A stretch of DNA of 64,000 nucleotides from assembly GCA_029936815.1 (NCBI GenBank), contig JAPYRX010000002.1, positions 62,001-126,000 on the forward strand, written 5' to 3'. The DNA comes from Dehalococcoidia bacterium. Its GTDB lineage: Bacteria; Chloroflexota; Dehalococcoidia; Lucifugimonadales; GCA-002694895. Position 1 is the stretch's first letter. Each line of letters begins with the position of its first letter. The translations under genes were made by a program, and so were the position numbers. The notes below the pieces were generated by a model that worked only from the letters and a program-made list of their open reading frames with translations, was not told where the DNA came from and made no database searches. This document shows positions 9,901-16,726 of this stretch, one piece after another.

Positions 9901-10209
9901 GGGGAAAATAAATGATTCTACAATCCCTGCGATAGCAAAAGCAAAAATCATTCCTAAAAATACCAACTCCATATATTCAAATGAAAAAGTTAGCCACCTT
10001 GAAAGCAAAGTAGCTTCCGGATCTCCTCCGATACAAAAACCTTGGAAACATTCTCCTTTTCTTGAAGCTGATGCAAAAAGTTCTTCTTTTATGGTTCCAA
10101 GTTTTTGGAATCTGTTTAAATAAAAAAATAAAGGCGTGGAAAGTAAAATTAATATTATGCCAATTAATCTTTTTTTGTGTATATTGTTATTTATATTTAT
10201 AAGTTTCAT
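6970..10209 (-). CDS. ArsP-like permease fused to FG-GAP propeller and ASPIC/UnbV domain
   Basis: An unusual three-part membrane protein of about 1080 residues. The first ~370 residues are hydrophobic with around eight predicted spans and resemble the predicted permease family PF03773 (ArsP/DUF318), including PALNLCSACIVPVVNSL near residue 135, where that family has a cysteine-rich CSC-type motif. A short polar linker follows. Residues ~440-960 hold seven calcium-loop FG-GAP/VCBS motifs (such as DYDRDNDMD, DINNDGFQD, DHDDDGDQD, DLNGDGYVD), consistent with a seven-bladed propeller. The last ~100 residues form an ASPIC/UnbV domain (EVRAGSSYLSMNS, ITVIWPSGTTQ). The propeller is probably extracellular. 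I start at the ATG at 10209 (MKLININN) rather than the track TTG at 10224; neither has a ribosome site. The transported substrate is unknown. Confidence 0.88.
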   Translation of the reverse strand: MKLININNNIHKKRLIGIILILLSTPLFFYLNRFQKLGTIKEELFASASRKGECFQGFCIGGDPEATLLSRWLTFSFEYMELVFLGMIFAFAIAGIVESFIFPKKNNTNIFPPGIKGMLRGYILAPALNLCSACIVPVVNSLKNKGSSLESVIALTQGSSTLNFLSIIMIFTIFNPDLALNRIIAGVISVFLFGPIISRLTYGLKQKNEKISTLPNINTKDTDSFQKSIKEALIDFYKITLANIIKLGPIMIIAGFGAGLVIQFLSADTINNFLGNNLKGIIIASTIGVLINVPLLFEIPLVVTLLLMGMGIAPASTLLFTAASGGPITFWGLGKVLPKRSVVYYAILIWVLGILTGLISLFLSGNNNLELGLKLTSNKPIIKNLEDQNFVHNKNQTQTNEKLIINENFYLSNDNQITPFTKLTYEKFNGATEVWNYRPGVVIFDYDRDNDMDFFITNGYEHSNLLYKNNGDGTFTDFSEQAGLDEKILNSSGAVACDINNDGFQDLYVGGKGFNGDGLDYRSYESNQKYKGTEDKLYLNLKNGKFKDITNAAFNSNTNHRSASSIICSDINNDGYLDFYVTNLIDEDFFMSSLFWPSHPGHYNLLYKNNGNLTFDEISKTANVQGPEVIMLNPESKGIYFKDKTSDKEFMGYNPEVKDKNSNIVGDPTGPSHAAIFFDHDDDGDQDLWVASDGDQLHIYRNDSTESNITFKHISKELGLNVIGNWMGFTVSDFNNDLLQDIFITNAGPHSRIIKEGINSPKPKPGGDCKYHELHNIGTCLHSLLIQNETPGSFSEYSEKINIKASPFLPAEATIIDNIKNDVLIPKGIGAYDFGYGVTAFDFNNDTIKDIYWLGSEVGRGEGPGGNIYPSAGRMLMGLPNLEFEDVTVRTHLLDIIGINYKKYFSNLPKNTYPDEIYNLKYKIHTKYHENGKGLAHGDLNGDGYVDLIGTNSSGPVWSGTLDEAPGPFFVWINGGGSNNWIDINLKGRKGIDGTGSNADGIGAKVYVEITNLENKKIIQMQEVRAGSSYLSMNSINLEYGLGNIEIIDKITVIWPSGTTQIIKNIKSNQKINIIESKN

Positions 10210-12396
10210 ATGATTAATAGGCAATACAAATATTATGTTCTGTACTCACTAATAACTATTATAGTTTTATCTACTATTTATTTAGGTTTAAACTACTTTA
10301 ACATTTCTAATAATAATTTTGTTTTAGATAACATAAATTCATATTGTTTGAATTTAAAAAATAGTTCGAATAAATATGTAGGTATTAAGCAGAGTGAAAT
10401 TTGGGAAGCGAAATTAAAAAATGCAGATGATTTTTTTAATTCTTGGTTTTCGAAAATTGGACTAGCTAATTCTGAGCTTCAGTTAGGAAATTTTCAAAAT
10501 TCTGTGAAAATTATTGAGGGTGTTTTGGAGAAAGATGATTTTAGTAATCTGGATACTACCTCTAAGATTGTTACACTCCAAACAGCTGCGTTAATTTATA
10601 TTAAAACTGCAGAATATGAAAATTGTGTAATTCCTGGCGGATCTATTATATGCCAATTACCTGCAGATAATGAATATAAGCATAAACAGGTTAAATATAC
10701 TAAAAAAGCACTAGGTATTCTAAACAAACTGATTTTACTTGATCCAGGAAATTTAAAAGCTAGATGGTTGTTAAATACGGTACATATGTCATTAGGAACT
10801 TATCCTAATGAAGTTGATGAAAATTTATTGATAGATATTCCAGGGAATAATTTCACTGAACAAAATTTGAAATTTCAAGACATATCTATTGAATCGGGTA
10901 TTTACAATGTTGATTTGGCAGGAGGTGTGATTTTTGATGATTTTAATAGAGACGGGTATCCTGATATTGTTACTAGTTCATGGAATCCTTGTTCAAGTAT
11001 GAAATTTTACCTTAATAATGGGCAAGATGGTTTTGAAGATTTATCTGACGATTCAGGCCTTTCTCGACAATTAGGTGGTTTAAACATTGTAAGTACTGAT
11101 TTTAATAATGATGGTTTTATAGATATTTATATTATGAGAGGCGGATGGATGTCAAAAGAAGGCGAAATGATTAATAGTTTGTTGAAAAATAATGGTGATT
11201 TAACTTTTAGCGATGTGACTGAAAAAGTAGGCCTTGATAAATATTCATATCCGTCTCAATCTTCTGCGTGGGGTGATTTTGACAATGATGGCGACATTGA
11301 TTTTTACAGTTGCAATGAATCAGAAATTGATGAAAATTTGAATACGCAATATCCAAGCCATCTTTTTAGTAATGTTGACGGAAAATTTATTGATGTATCA
11401 AAATTTATGTTTCCTAAAAATGAAAGATATTGCAAATCTGTTGATTGGGGAGATTATGATAATGATGGTGATTTAGATTTGTTTGTTTCAAATTATTCTG
11501 AAGCAAATAGATTGTATAAAAATTTAGGTAACAATCAATTTATTGATGTTGCGCCTGAACTTAATATTACCAATCCTTTATTTAGCTTTACATCTTGGTT
11601 TTGGGATTATGATAATGATGGTGATTTAGATATATTTTCATCTGGATATGAATACGGGATAGATAAATCTATCCATAGCTATTTAGGAAATATTGATGCT
11701 AATTATTCTTTGAAAGTATATAAAAACAAAGGTAATGGAACGTTTATAGAAAGTTCGGAAGTTTTGGATTTAAATAAAGTTCATTCAGTAATGGGAGCAA
11801 ATTACGGTGATTTAAATAATGATGGATATAAAGATATATATCTCGGGACAGGATACCCTTATATTGATTCCATTATCCCTAATACATTTTATTTGAATGA
11901 CAAAGGTAAAAAATTTGTAGATCAAACTCATTTATACGGCTTAGGGCATTTACAAAAAGGACATGGGATAGCTTTCGCTGATTTTGATTTGGATGGAGAT
12001 TTGGATATTTTTCAACAAATGGGAGGGTTTTATTTATCAGATGGTTTTACTAATTTATTATACGAAAACCCTGGTAATCAAAATAATTGGATAGGTATTT
12101 ATTTGGTAGGGAAATCTAATAAAATCTCAGTAGGGACTAAGATTAATATTATATGTAATAATGATTTGATTTATAATTCTATTGTAGATAATGGCGCAAG
12201 TTTCGGATCATCTTCCTTCATTAGAACGATAGGAATTGATGATTGTGATAACATAAGAAAAATAGAAATTGATTGGTTTAACAATCCTATAATTCAAGAA
12301 ATAAGTAATGTAAAAATTAATCAATATATTTTGATTGAGGAATTAAATAAAGATTATAAAAAAATCAACTTTAAAATTGGAGACAGAATTGAATAA
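10210..12396 (+). CDS. Membrane-anchored TPR/FG-GAP/ASPIC (CRTAC1-like) protein
   Basis: Starting at the ATG at 10210 (MINRQYKYYVLYSL) gives about 728 residues; the track start at 10177 adds 11. An N-terminal hydrophobic span (YSLITIIVLSTIYLGLNYF) looks like a signal anchor, so the rest should face outside. Residues ~45-200 are helical and TPR-like (KAL.ILNKLILLDPGNLKARWLL). Seven FG-GAP/VCBS calcium loops follow, among them DFNRDGYPD, DFDNDGDID, DYDNDGDLD (twice), DLNNDGYKD and DFDLDGDLD. The C-terminus is ASPIC/UnbV-like (NNWIGIYLVGKSNKISVGTK). Its ATG abuts the ATG of the divergent permease fusion with no bases between. The shared propeller and ASPIC architecture suggests the two act together; function unknown. 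Confidence 0.85.
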   Translation: MINRQYKYYVLYSLITIIVLSTIYLGLNYFNISNNNFVLDNINSYCLNLKNSSNKYVGIKQSEIWEAKLKNADDFFNSWFSKIGLANSELQLGNFQNSVKIIEGVLEKDDFSNLDTTSKIVTLQTAALIYIKTAEYENCVIPGGSIICQLPADNEYKHKQVKYTKKALGILNKLILLDPGNLKARWLLNTVHMSLGTYPNEVDENLLIDIPGNNFTEQNLKFQDISIESGIYNVDLAGGVIFDDFNRDGYPDIVTSSWNPCSSMKFYLNNGQDGFEDLSDDSGLSRQLGGLNIVSTDFNNDGFIDIYIMRGGWMSKEGEMINSLLKNNGDLTFSDVTEKVGLDKYSYPSQSSAWGDFDNDGDIDFYSCNESEIDENLNTQYPSHLFSNVDGKFIDVSKFMFPKNERYCKSVDWGDYDNDGDLDLFVSNYSEANRLYKNLGNNQFIDVAPELNITNPLFSFTSWFWDYDNDGDLDIFSSGYEYGIDKSIHSYLGNIDANYSLKVYKNKGNGTFIESSEVLDLNKVHSVMGANYGDLNNDGYKDIYLGTGYPYIDSIIPNTFYLNDKGKKFVDQTHLYGLGHLQKGHGIAFADFDLDGDLDIFQQMGGFYLSDGFTNLLYENPGNQNNWIGIYLVGKSNKISVGTKINIICNNDLIYNSIVDNGASFGSSSFIRTIGIDDCDNIRKIEIDWFNNPIIQEISNVKINQYILIEELNKDYKKINFKIGDRIE

Positions 12397-13342
12397 TCAA
12401 TCTATATATACAATGTTACAAAATGAGTCTTGGACTCCAACTCCATTGTTAAAAGCAAATGTTTTAAGCAAATTGCTAAATTCGGAAATTTGGTTGAAAA
12501 GAGAAGATTGTACTCCAGTAAAATCTTTCAAAATAAGAGGTGCTTTAAGTGTATTGTCAGATGTTATGGATAGTAATCAATCTGTAGAAAAAATTGTAGC
12601 AGCATCAGCAGGGAATTACGGATTGGCTATCGCTGAAGCTTGTAGAAGAAATAATATCCCCTGTGTAATATATGTTCCTGAAAATGCAAATGAATCAAAA
12701 GTAAAGAATATTGAATTGAGAGGATCTGAAGTGGTGAAAATAGGCAGGGATTTTGACGATTCTAAAACATTCGCGGCGAAATACGCCGAAGATTCGGGAT
12801 ATCTTTTTTTGGAAGATGGGGAATTGCCTGGTATGCATATAGGAGCTGAAACTATTGGGCATGAATTGTCAGACGAAAATTTTGATTATGTATTTGTACC
12901 TATTGGAAATGGATCTTTGATATCTGGCATTGGGAAGGCATTAAAAAAATATAGTTCGAACACTAAAATTGTAGGATTGATTCCTTCAGAGTCACTTTCT
13001 ATGTATTTAGCATTAAAAGGTAAAGATCATCAGAATCAAACTGCAGATACAATCGCAGATGGATTATCTGTAAGAATTCCTATAATGCAATCAGTGGAAC
13101 GAGTAAAAGAAGTTGTTGATGATATTTTACTTGTTGAAGAAACATTACTTTTAAAAGCAATGAAATCTTTCATAGATACGGAAAATTTATTAGTTGAACC
13201 TTCTTCTGCAATTACCTTAGCAGGACTTGTTCAATACAGAGATGATTATCCTCTAAATAAAAAAATCTGCCTCATTATTACAGGAGGATTAGTAGATCCT
13301 TCAATGATGAATTCAATTATAAATAGCGACAATATAATATGA
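12389..13342 (+). CDS. Threonine/serine dehydratase-like PLP enzyme (fold type II)
   Basis: About 317 residues, catalytic domain only, with no ACT regulatory domain. TPTPLLKANVLSKLLNSEIWLKRED leads to the PLP lysine in PVKSFKIRGA; SAGNYGLAIAEACRR binds the substrate carboxylate; PIGNGSLISGIGKAL stands where most relatives have a GGGG phosphate loop; IITGG closes. Likely reaction: deamination of threonine or serine to the 2-oxoacid, though racemase or diaminopropionate activity is possible in this fold. I take the TTG at 12389, with GGAG 6 bases upstream, rather than the track TTG at 12377; it overlaps the previous gene by 8 bases. The next gene overlaps its stop (ATGA). Confidence 0.8.
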   Translation: MNNQSIYTMLQNESWTPTPLLKANVLSKLLNSEIWLKREDCTPVKSFKIRGALSVLSDVMDSNQSVEKIVAASAGNYGLAIAEACRRNNIPCVIYVPENANESKVKNIELRGSEVVKIGRDFDDSKTFAAKYAEDSGYLFLEDGELPGMHIGAETIGHELSDENFDYVFVPIGNGSLISGIGKALKKYSSNTKIVGLIPSESLSMYLALKGKDHQNQTADTIADGLSVRIPIMQSVERVKEVVDDILLVEETLLLKAMKSFIDTENLLVEPSSAITLAGLVQYRDDYPLNKKICLIITGGLVDPSMMNSIINSDNII

Positions 13343-14334
13343 ATCAATCTTGGATACTTAATAAAAGGCCCTCAGGATATCCTCAAATATCTGATTTTAA
13401 ATTAATCAGTTCTGACGTACCAAAATTACAAGAAGGAGAAGTACTTGTTGAGTCACATTATCTTTCTTTAGATCCTTACATGAGAGGAAGAATGAATGAT
13501 ACTAAATCATACGTTCCATCATTAAAATTAGGAGATATTATGACTGGAGAAGTTGTTGGGAAAGTTATTTCAACTAAAAGCAGACGTATCAATGAAGGAG
13601 ATTTTGTTACTGCACATATTGGATGGCAAAAATACGGGAAAATAGATGCTTCAAGTGTGAGGAAAATAGATCCATCATTAGGGCCGATTTCAACATCTTT
13701 AGGTGTTTTAGGAATGCCTGGATTAACTGCTTATTTTGGTTTTTTGGATGTATGTTCTCCCATGCCAGGAGATACTGTTGTAGTGTCTGCTGCATCTGGC
13801 GCAGTAGGCGGTATAGTTGGCCAAATAGCTAAGATAATGGGTTGTAAAGTTATTGGAATAGCCGGATCAGATCAAAAAACTAGTTATTGTGTTTCCGAAT
13901 TAAACTTTGATCATGTTATAAATTATAAAACTGAAAATGTATTAAATAAAATCAATGAATACGCTCCAGGAGGAGTTGATGTTTATTTTGATAATGTTGG
14001 TGGAGATATTTCTGATAGTGTAATGTCTCATTTATCAGTAGGCGCTAGAATAGCAATATGCGGGCAAATATCTTTGTATAATTTGGAAGAACCTGCGATG
14101 GGAGCAAGAATAGGGAGTACTTTACTGATTAACCAGGCTGTAATGAGGGGATTTTTAGTGTTTCAATTTAAGTCGAGATATCAAGAAGGATTAGACAAAT
14201 TATCTGAGTGGGTATTAGATGGAAAAATAAAATATAAAGAAGACATAGTTAAAGGAATAGATAAAGTTCCTGATACATTTATAGGAATGATGCAGGGTAA
14301 AAATTTTGGTAAATTATTAGTAACTTTTATTTAA
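13339..14334 (+). CDS. NADP-dependent MDR oxidoreductase (CurA/leukotriene B4 dehydrogenase-like)
   Basis: 331 residues of the zinc-independent medium-chain reductase group that reduces the double bond of alpha,beta-unsaturated ketones with NADPH. The N-terminus NQSWILNKRPSGYPQISDF and SLDPYMRGRM are typical of this branch. AASGAVGGIVGQIAKIMG is the nucleotide-binding motif, and GGVDVYFDNVGGDISD and RIAICGQIS follow. It overlaps the upstream dehydratase gene by ATGA and the downstream convergent gene by 4 bases. The in vivo substrate is not evident; it may clear enone or aldehyde products. Confidence 0.88.
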   Translation: MNQSWILNKRPSGYPQISDFKLISSDVPKLQEGEVLVESHYLSLDPYMRGRMNDTKSYVPSLKLGDIMTGEVVGKVISTKSRRINEGDFVTAHIGWQKYGKIDASSVRKIDPSLGPISTSLGVLGMPGLTAYFGFLDVCSPMPGDTVVVSAASGAVGGIVGQIAKIMGCKVIGIAGSDQKTSYCVSELNFDHVINYKTENVLNKINEYAPGGVDVYFDNVGGDISDSVMSHLSVGARIAICGQISLYNLEEPAMGARIGSTLLINQAVMRGFLVFQFKSRYQEGLDKLSEWVLDGKIKYKEDIVKGIDKVPDTFIGMMQGKNFGKLLVTFI

Positions 14335-15242
14335 GCAAATCCTCCGGGGCAATAATCAAATTCAATACCTGCTTTGTCAGCAATTAATTTTCTGATTATT
14401 CCAGCATTTTTTCTTCCCCAACCTTTGTTCATTGCTTCAATCATGTTTTGTTCTGCAATATTTGCCATATCCATTGGTACATTGTTTTCTCTTCCCATTT
14501 CGCAAGCTAATTTTACATCCTTTGCTCCCAGTTCCAGGAAAAACGAATATTCATCTGCAGCAAAATCATTTTGAGTAGCATTAATCCAATTTTCTAGAGG
14601 AGGATTTTTCCCAGAAGCACATTTGGATATAGCATTTAATAAAGGTTTTAGTTCCATTCCAGCTTTAATTCCTGATGCTAAAACTTCTGAAGTTATATTC
14701 ATCAACATAGCACTAAATAAATTATGAGATAATTTGCATATAGTCCCACTTCCAACAGGTCCACAGTATATTACTTTATCTCCTATAGCATCAAAAGCAG
14801 AGGAAAATTTTTCGTATATACTTTTTTCACCTCCTACCATTACACATAAATCTCTAGACATTGCTCCCGTTACTCCTCCACTTACAGGACAGTCCATAAA
14901 TGTTACCCCTTTTTTTTCAAACTCTTTACTTAAATGTTTTATCATCGAAAGAGAATTGGTAGAAGAATCAATAACTATAGTATCTTTATCAATTGAATTT
15001 ATAATTCCATTTTCACTAAAGCAAACTTTTTCAACATCCCCTGGCTTTGGCAGACACATGAAAACAACATCTTTCCCGCTTGCACATTGTTCTGGGGTCT
15101 CTGCCCAATTACCTCCATCTTCCAAAATATCTATAGCAGATTCTTGATTTAAATCATTTACTGTGAATTCACTTGCAAATTTTTGCAAATTTTTAGCCAT
15201 AGGCTTACCCATGTTTCCTATTCCTATCCAACCTATTTTCAT
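14331..15242 (-). CDS. NAD(P)-dependent beta-hydroxyacid dehydrogenase (3-hydroxyisobutyrate dehydrogenase family)
   Basis: 303 residues with the family order: Rossmann GWIGIGNMGKPMAKNL at the N-terminus, DSSTNSLSMIK, the substrate loop DCPVSGGVTGA near residue 120, and the catalytic Lys in GSGTICKLSHNLF near 170. The family oxidises beta-hydroxyacids such as 3-hydroxyisobutyrate, tartronate semialdehyde or 6-phosphogluconate relatives; residues here do not settle which. AGGAG lies 6 bases before the ATG. It is divergent from the metZ operon across a 293-base region and convergent with the MDR reductase. Confidence 0.88.
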   Translation of the reverse strand: MKIGWIGIGNMGKPMAKNLQKFASEFTVNDLNQESAIDILEDGGNWAETPEQCASGKDVVFMCLPKPGDVEKVCFSENGIINSIDKDTIVIDSSTNSLSMIKHLSKEFEKKGVTFMDCPVSGGVTGAMSRDLCVMVGGEKSIYEKFSSAFDAIGDKVIYCGPVGSGTICKLSHNLFSAMLMNITSEVLASGIKAGMELKPLLNAISKCASGKNPPLENWINATQNDFAADEYSFFLELGAKDVKLACEMGRENNVPMDMANIAEQNMIEAMNKGWGRKNAGIIRKLIADKAGIEFDYCPGGFA

Positions 15243-15400
15243 TTTTTCTCCTAATTGTTTATATATTTATAAATTTTAATCATAATATTTTATATATTGT
15301 AATTAATTAAATCCAATTAAATAAAATTTTCTAGACCATTACAATATAGTATTTGCATACATAATGTGTTAAATTAACCAAAATATCGTTTTGAATGATA

Positions 15401-15480
15401 GGCTAGGCGACTGGGCCAATGATCCTATCTGGCAACCTTGATGTAAAGGTGCCCCAGATCATACGTGGCCTTAGGAGGTA
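15401..15480 (+). promoter_or_regulatory. SAM-clan (SAM-I/SAM-IV-type) riboswitch aptamer
   Basis: The core GGCAACC...AGGTGCC is the hallmark of SAM-I-clan aptamers and folds as a hairpin (15431-15438 with 15447-15453). Around it ATGAT(C) at 15419-15424 pairs with (G)ATCAT at 15457-15462, GGCCA at 15414-15418 pairs with TGGCC at 15466-15470, and CTAGG at 15403-15407 can pair with CTTAG at 15470-15474 as a closing helix. It lies directly upstream of metZ and is followed by an intrinsic terminator. Bound S-adenosylmethionine should favour termination. Assignment to SAM-I versus SAM-IV or SAM-I/IV was made by eye and is not settled. Confidence 0.8.
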
Positions 15481-15493
15481 AGCATTTAATATG

Positions 15494-15525
15494 AATCTCT
15501 CCGTATAAGGAGAGATTTTTTTTTT
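15494..15525 (+). terminator. Intrinsic terminator of the SAM riboswitch
   Basis: AATCTCTCC and GGAGAGATT form a perfect 9-bp stem with loop GTATAA, followed by a run of T residues. GGAG at 15474-15477, touching the closing helix of the aptamer, can instead pair with CTCC inside the terminator, a plausible antiterminator. It ends immediately before the metZ ribosome site. Confidence 0.88.
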
Positions 15526-15535
15526 GGAGAAAAAA

Positions 15536-16717
15536 ATGAAAAATAAAAATTACAAATTAGAAACAAAATTAATAAGAGCTGGTTTGAATAGAACTCAATT
15601 TAATGAAACTAGCGAACCGATCTTTATGACTAGTAGCTATGTATATGATTCACCAGAACAAGCTGAAGCTAGGTTTAAAGGAGAGGACGAAGGATTTATT
15701 TATTCTAGATATGGGAATCCTACAGTCAAAGTATTTGAGGATAGATTAGCAGAAATTGAAAAAGGGGAGAAATGTTTTGCTACTTCTACTGGAATGGCTG
15801 CTGTATTTGCTTCATTAATGTGTTTACTAGAGCAAGGAGATAAAGTTGTTGCTTCTAGAGCTTTGTTTGGCTCTATTTATCAAATATTAACAAATATATT
15901 GCCCAAATATGGTATTGAGACTGTTTTGGTGTCAGGAACAAATTTAGACGAATGGGAGGCAGCTATAGACGATCGAACTAAAGCGGTATTTTTTGAGACT
16001 CCCTCAAATCCAACTTTGGAGATAATTGATGTGTCAGCAGTATGTAAAATTGCGAAAAAACATGGATCTAAAGTTATAATTGACAATGTTTTTGCAACTC
16101 CGATTTTACAACATCCATTAGAATTGGGAGTAGATATAGTTGTTTATTCAAGTACCAAGCATATTGACGGACAGGGAAGAGCACTTGGCGGTGCAATTAT
16201 TTCAGATAATGAATATTATGACAAATTTTTAAAGCCATTTATGAGGCATACAGGTGCGTCAATGAGCCCATTCAATGCTTGGGTGATGTTAAAAGGATTA
16301 GAGACTTTGAAATTAAGAGTCGAGCATCAATCTGACAATGCATTACAAATAGCTAATTATTTAAAAAAACATCCAAAAATTACTAAAGTTATATATCCTG
16401 CTGAACAAACTCATGAACAATATGAACTTATAAATTCCCAAATGAGTAAAGGAGGGACAGTTTTAACTATGATTATAGATGGTGGTAAAAAAGAAGCTTT
16501 CAAATTACTTAATAGTTTAAAACTAATTGATATATCGAACAACCTTGGAGATACGAAATCTTTGATTACACATCCTGCAACTACTACTCATTATTCATTA
16601 GGAGAGTTGGGACGAAAGGAAGCAGGAATTCCCGACGGAATGATCAGATTATCTGTTGGATTAGAAAATGTAGATGATTTGATAGATGATCTTGAATATT
16701 CAATTAATATATTTTAA
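15536..16717 (+). CDS. metZ: O-succinyl/O-acetylhomoserine sulfhydrylase (PLP, Cys/Met metabolism family)
   Basis: 393 residues. It makes homocysteine from an O-acylhomoserine and sulfide, the direct sulfhydrylation route to methionine. Family features: LETKLIRAGLNRTQF, YSRYGNPTVKVFE, TSTGMAAVFASL, ETPSNPTLEIIDV, the PLP lysine in VVYSSTKHIDGQGR, and ITHPATTTH near the C-terminus, closest to MetZ. The track start (TTG 15524) lies in the terminator; I use the ATG at 15536 with GGAG 6 bases upstream. It follows the SAM riboswitch and precedes metXW by 9 bases, one methionine operon repressed by SAM. Confidence 0.92.
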   Translation: MKNKNYKLETKLIRAGLNRTQFNETSEPIFMTSSYVYDSPEQAEARFKGEDEGFIYSRYGNPTVKVFEDRLAEIEKGEKCFATSTGMAAVFASLMCLLEQGDKVVASRALFGSIYQILTNILPKYGIETVLVSGTNLDEWEAAIDDRTKAVFFETPSNPTLEIIDVSAVCKIAKKHGSKVIIDNVFATPILQHPLELGVDIVVYSSTKHIDGQGRALGGAIISDNEYYDKFLKPFMRHTGASMSPFNAWVMLKGLETLKLRVEHQSDNALQIANYLKKHPKITKVIYPAEQTHEQYELINSQMSKGGTVLTMIIDGGKKEAFKLLNSLKLIDISNNLGDTKSLITHPATTTHYSLGELGRKEAGIPDGMIRLSVGLENVDDLIDDLEYSINIF

Positions 16718-16726
16718 GAGGAATAA

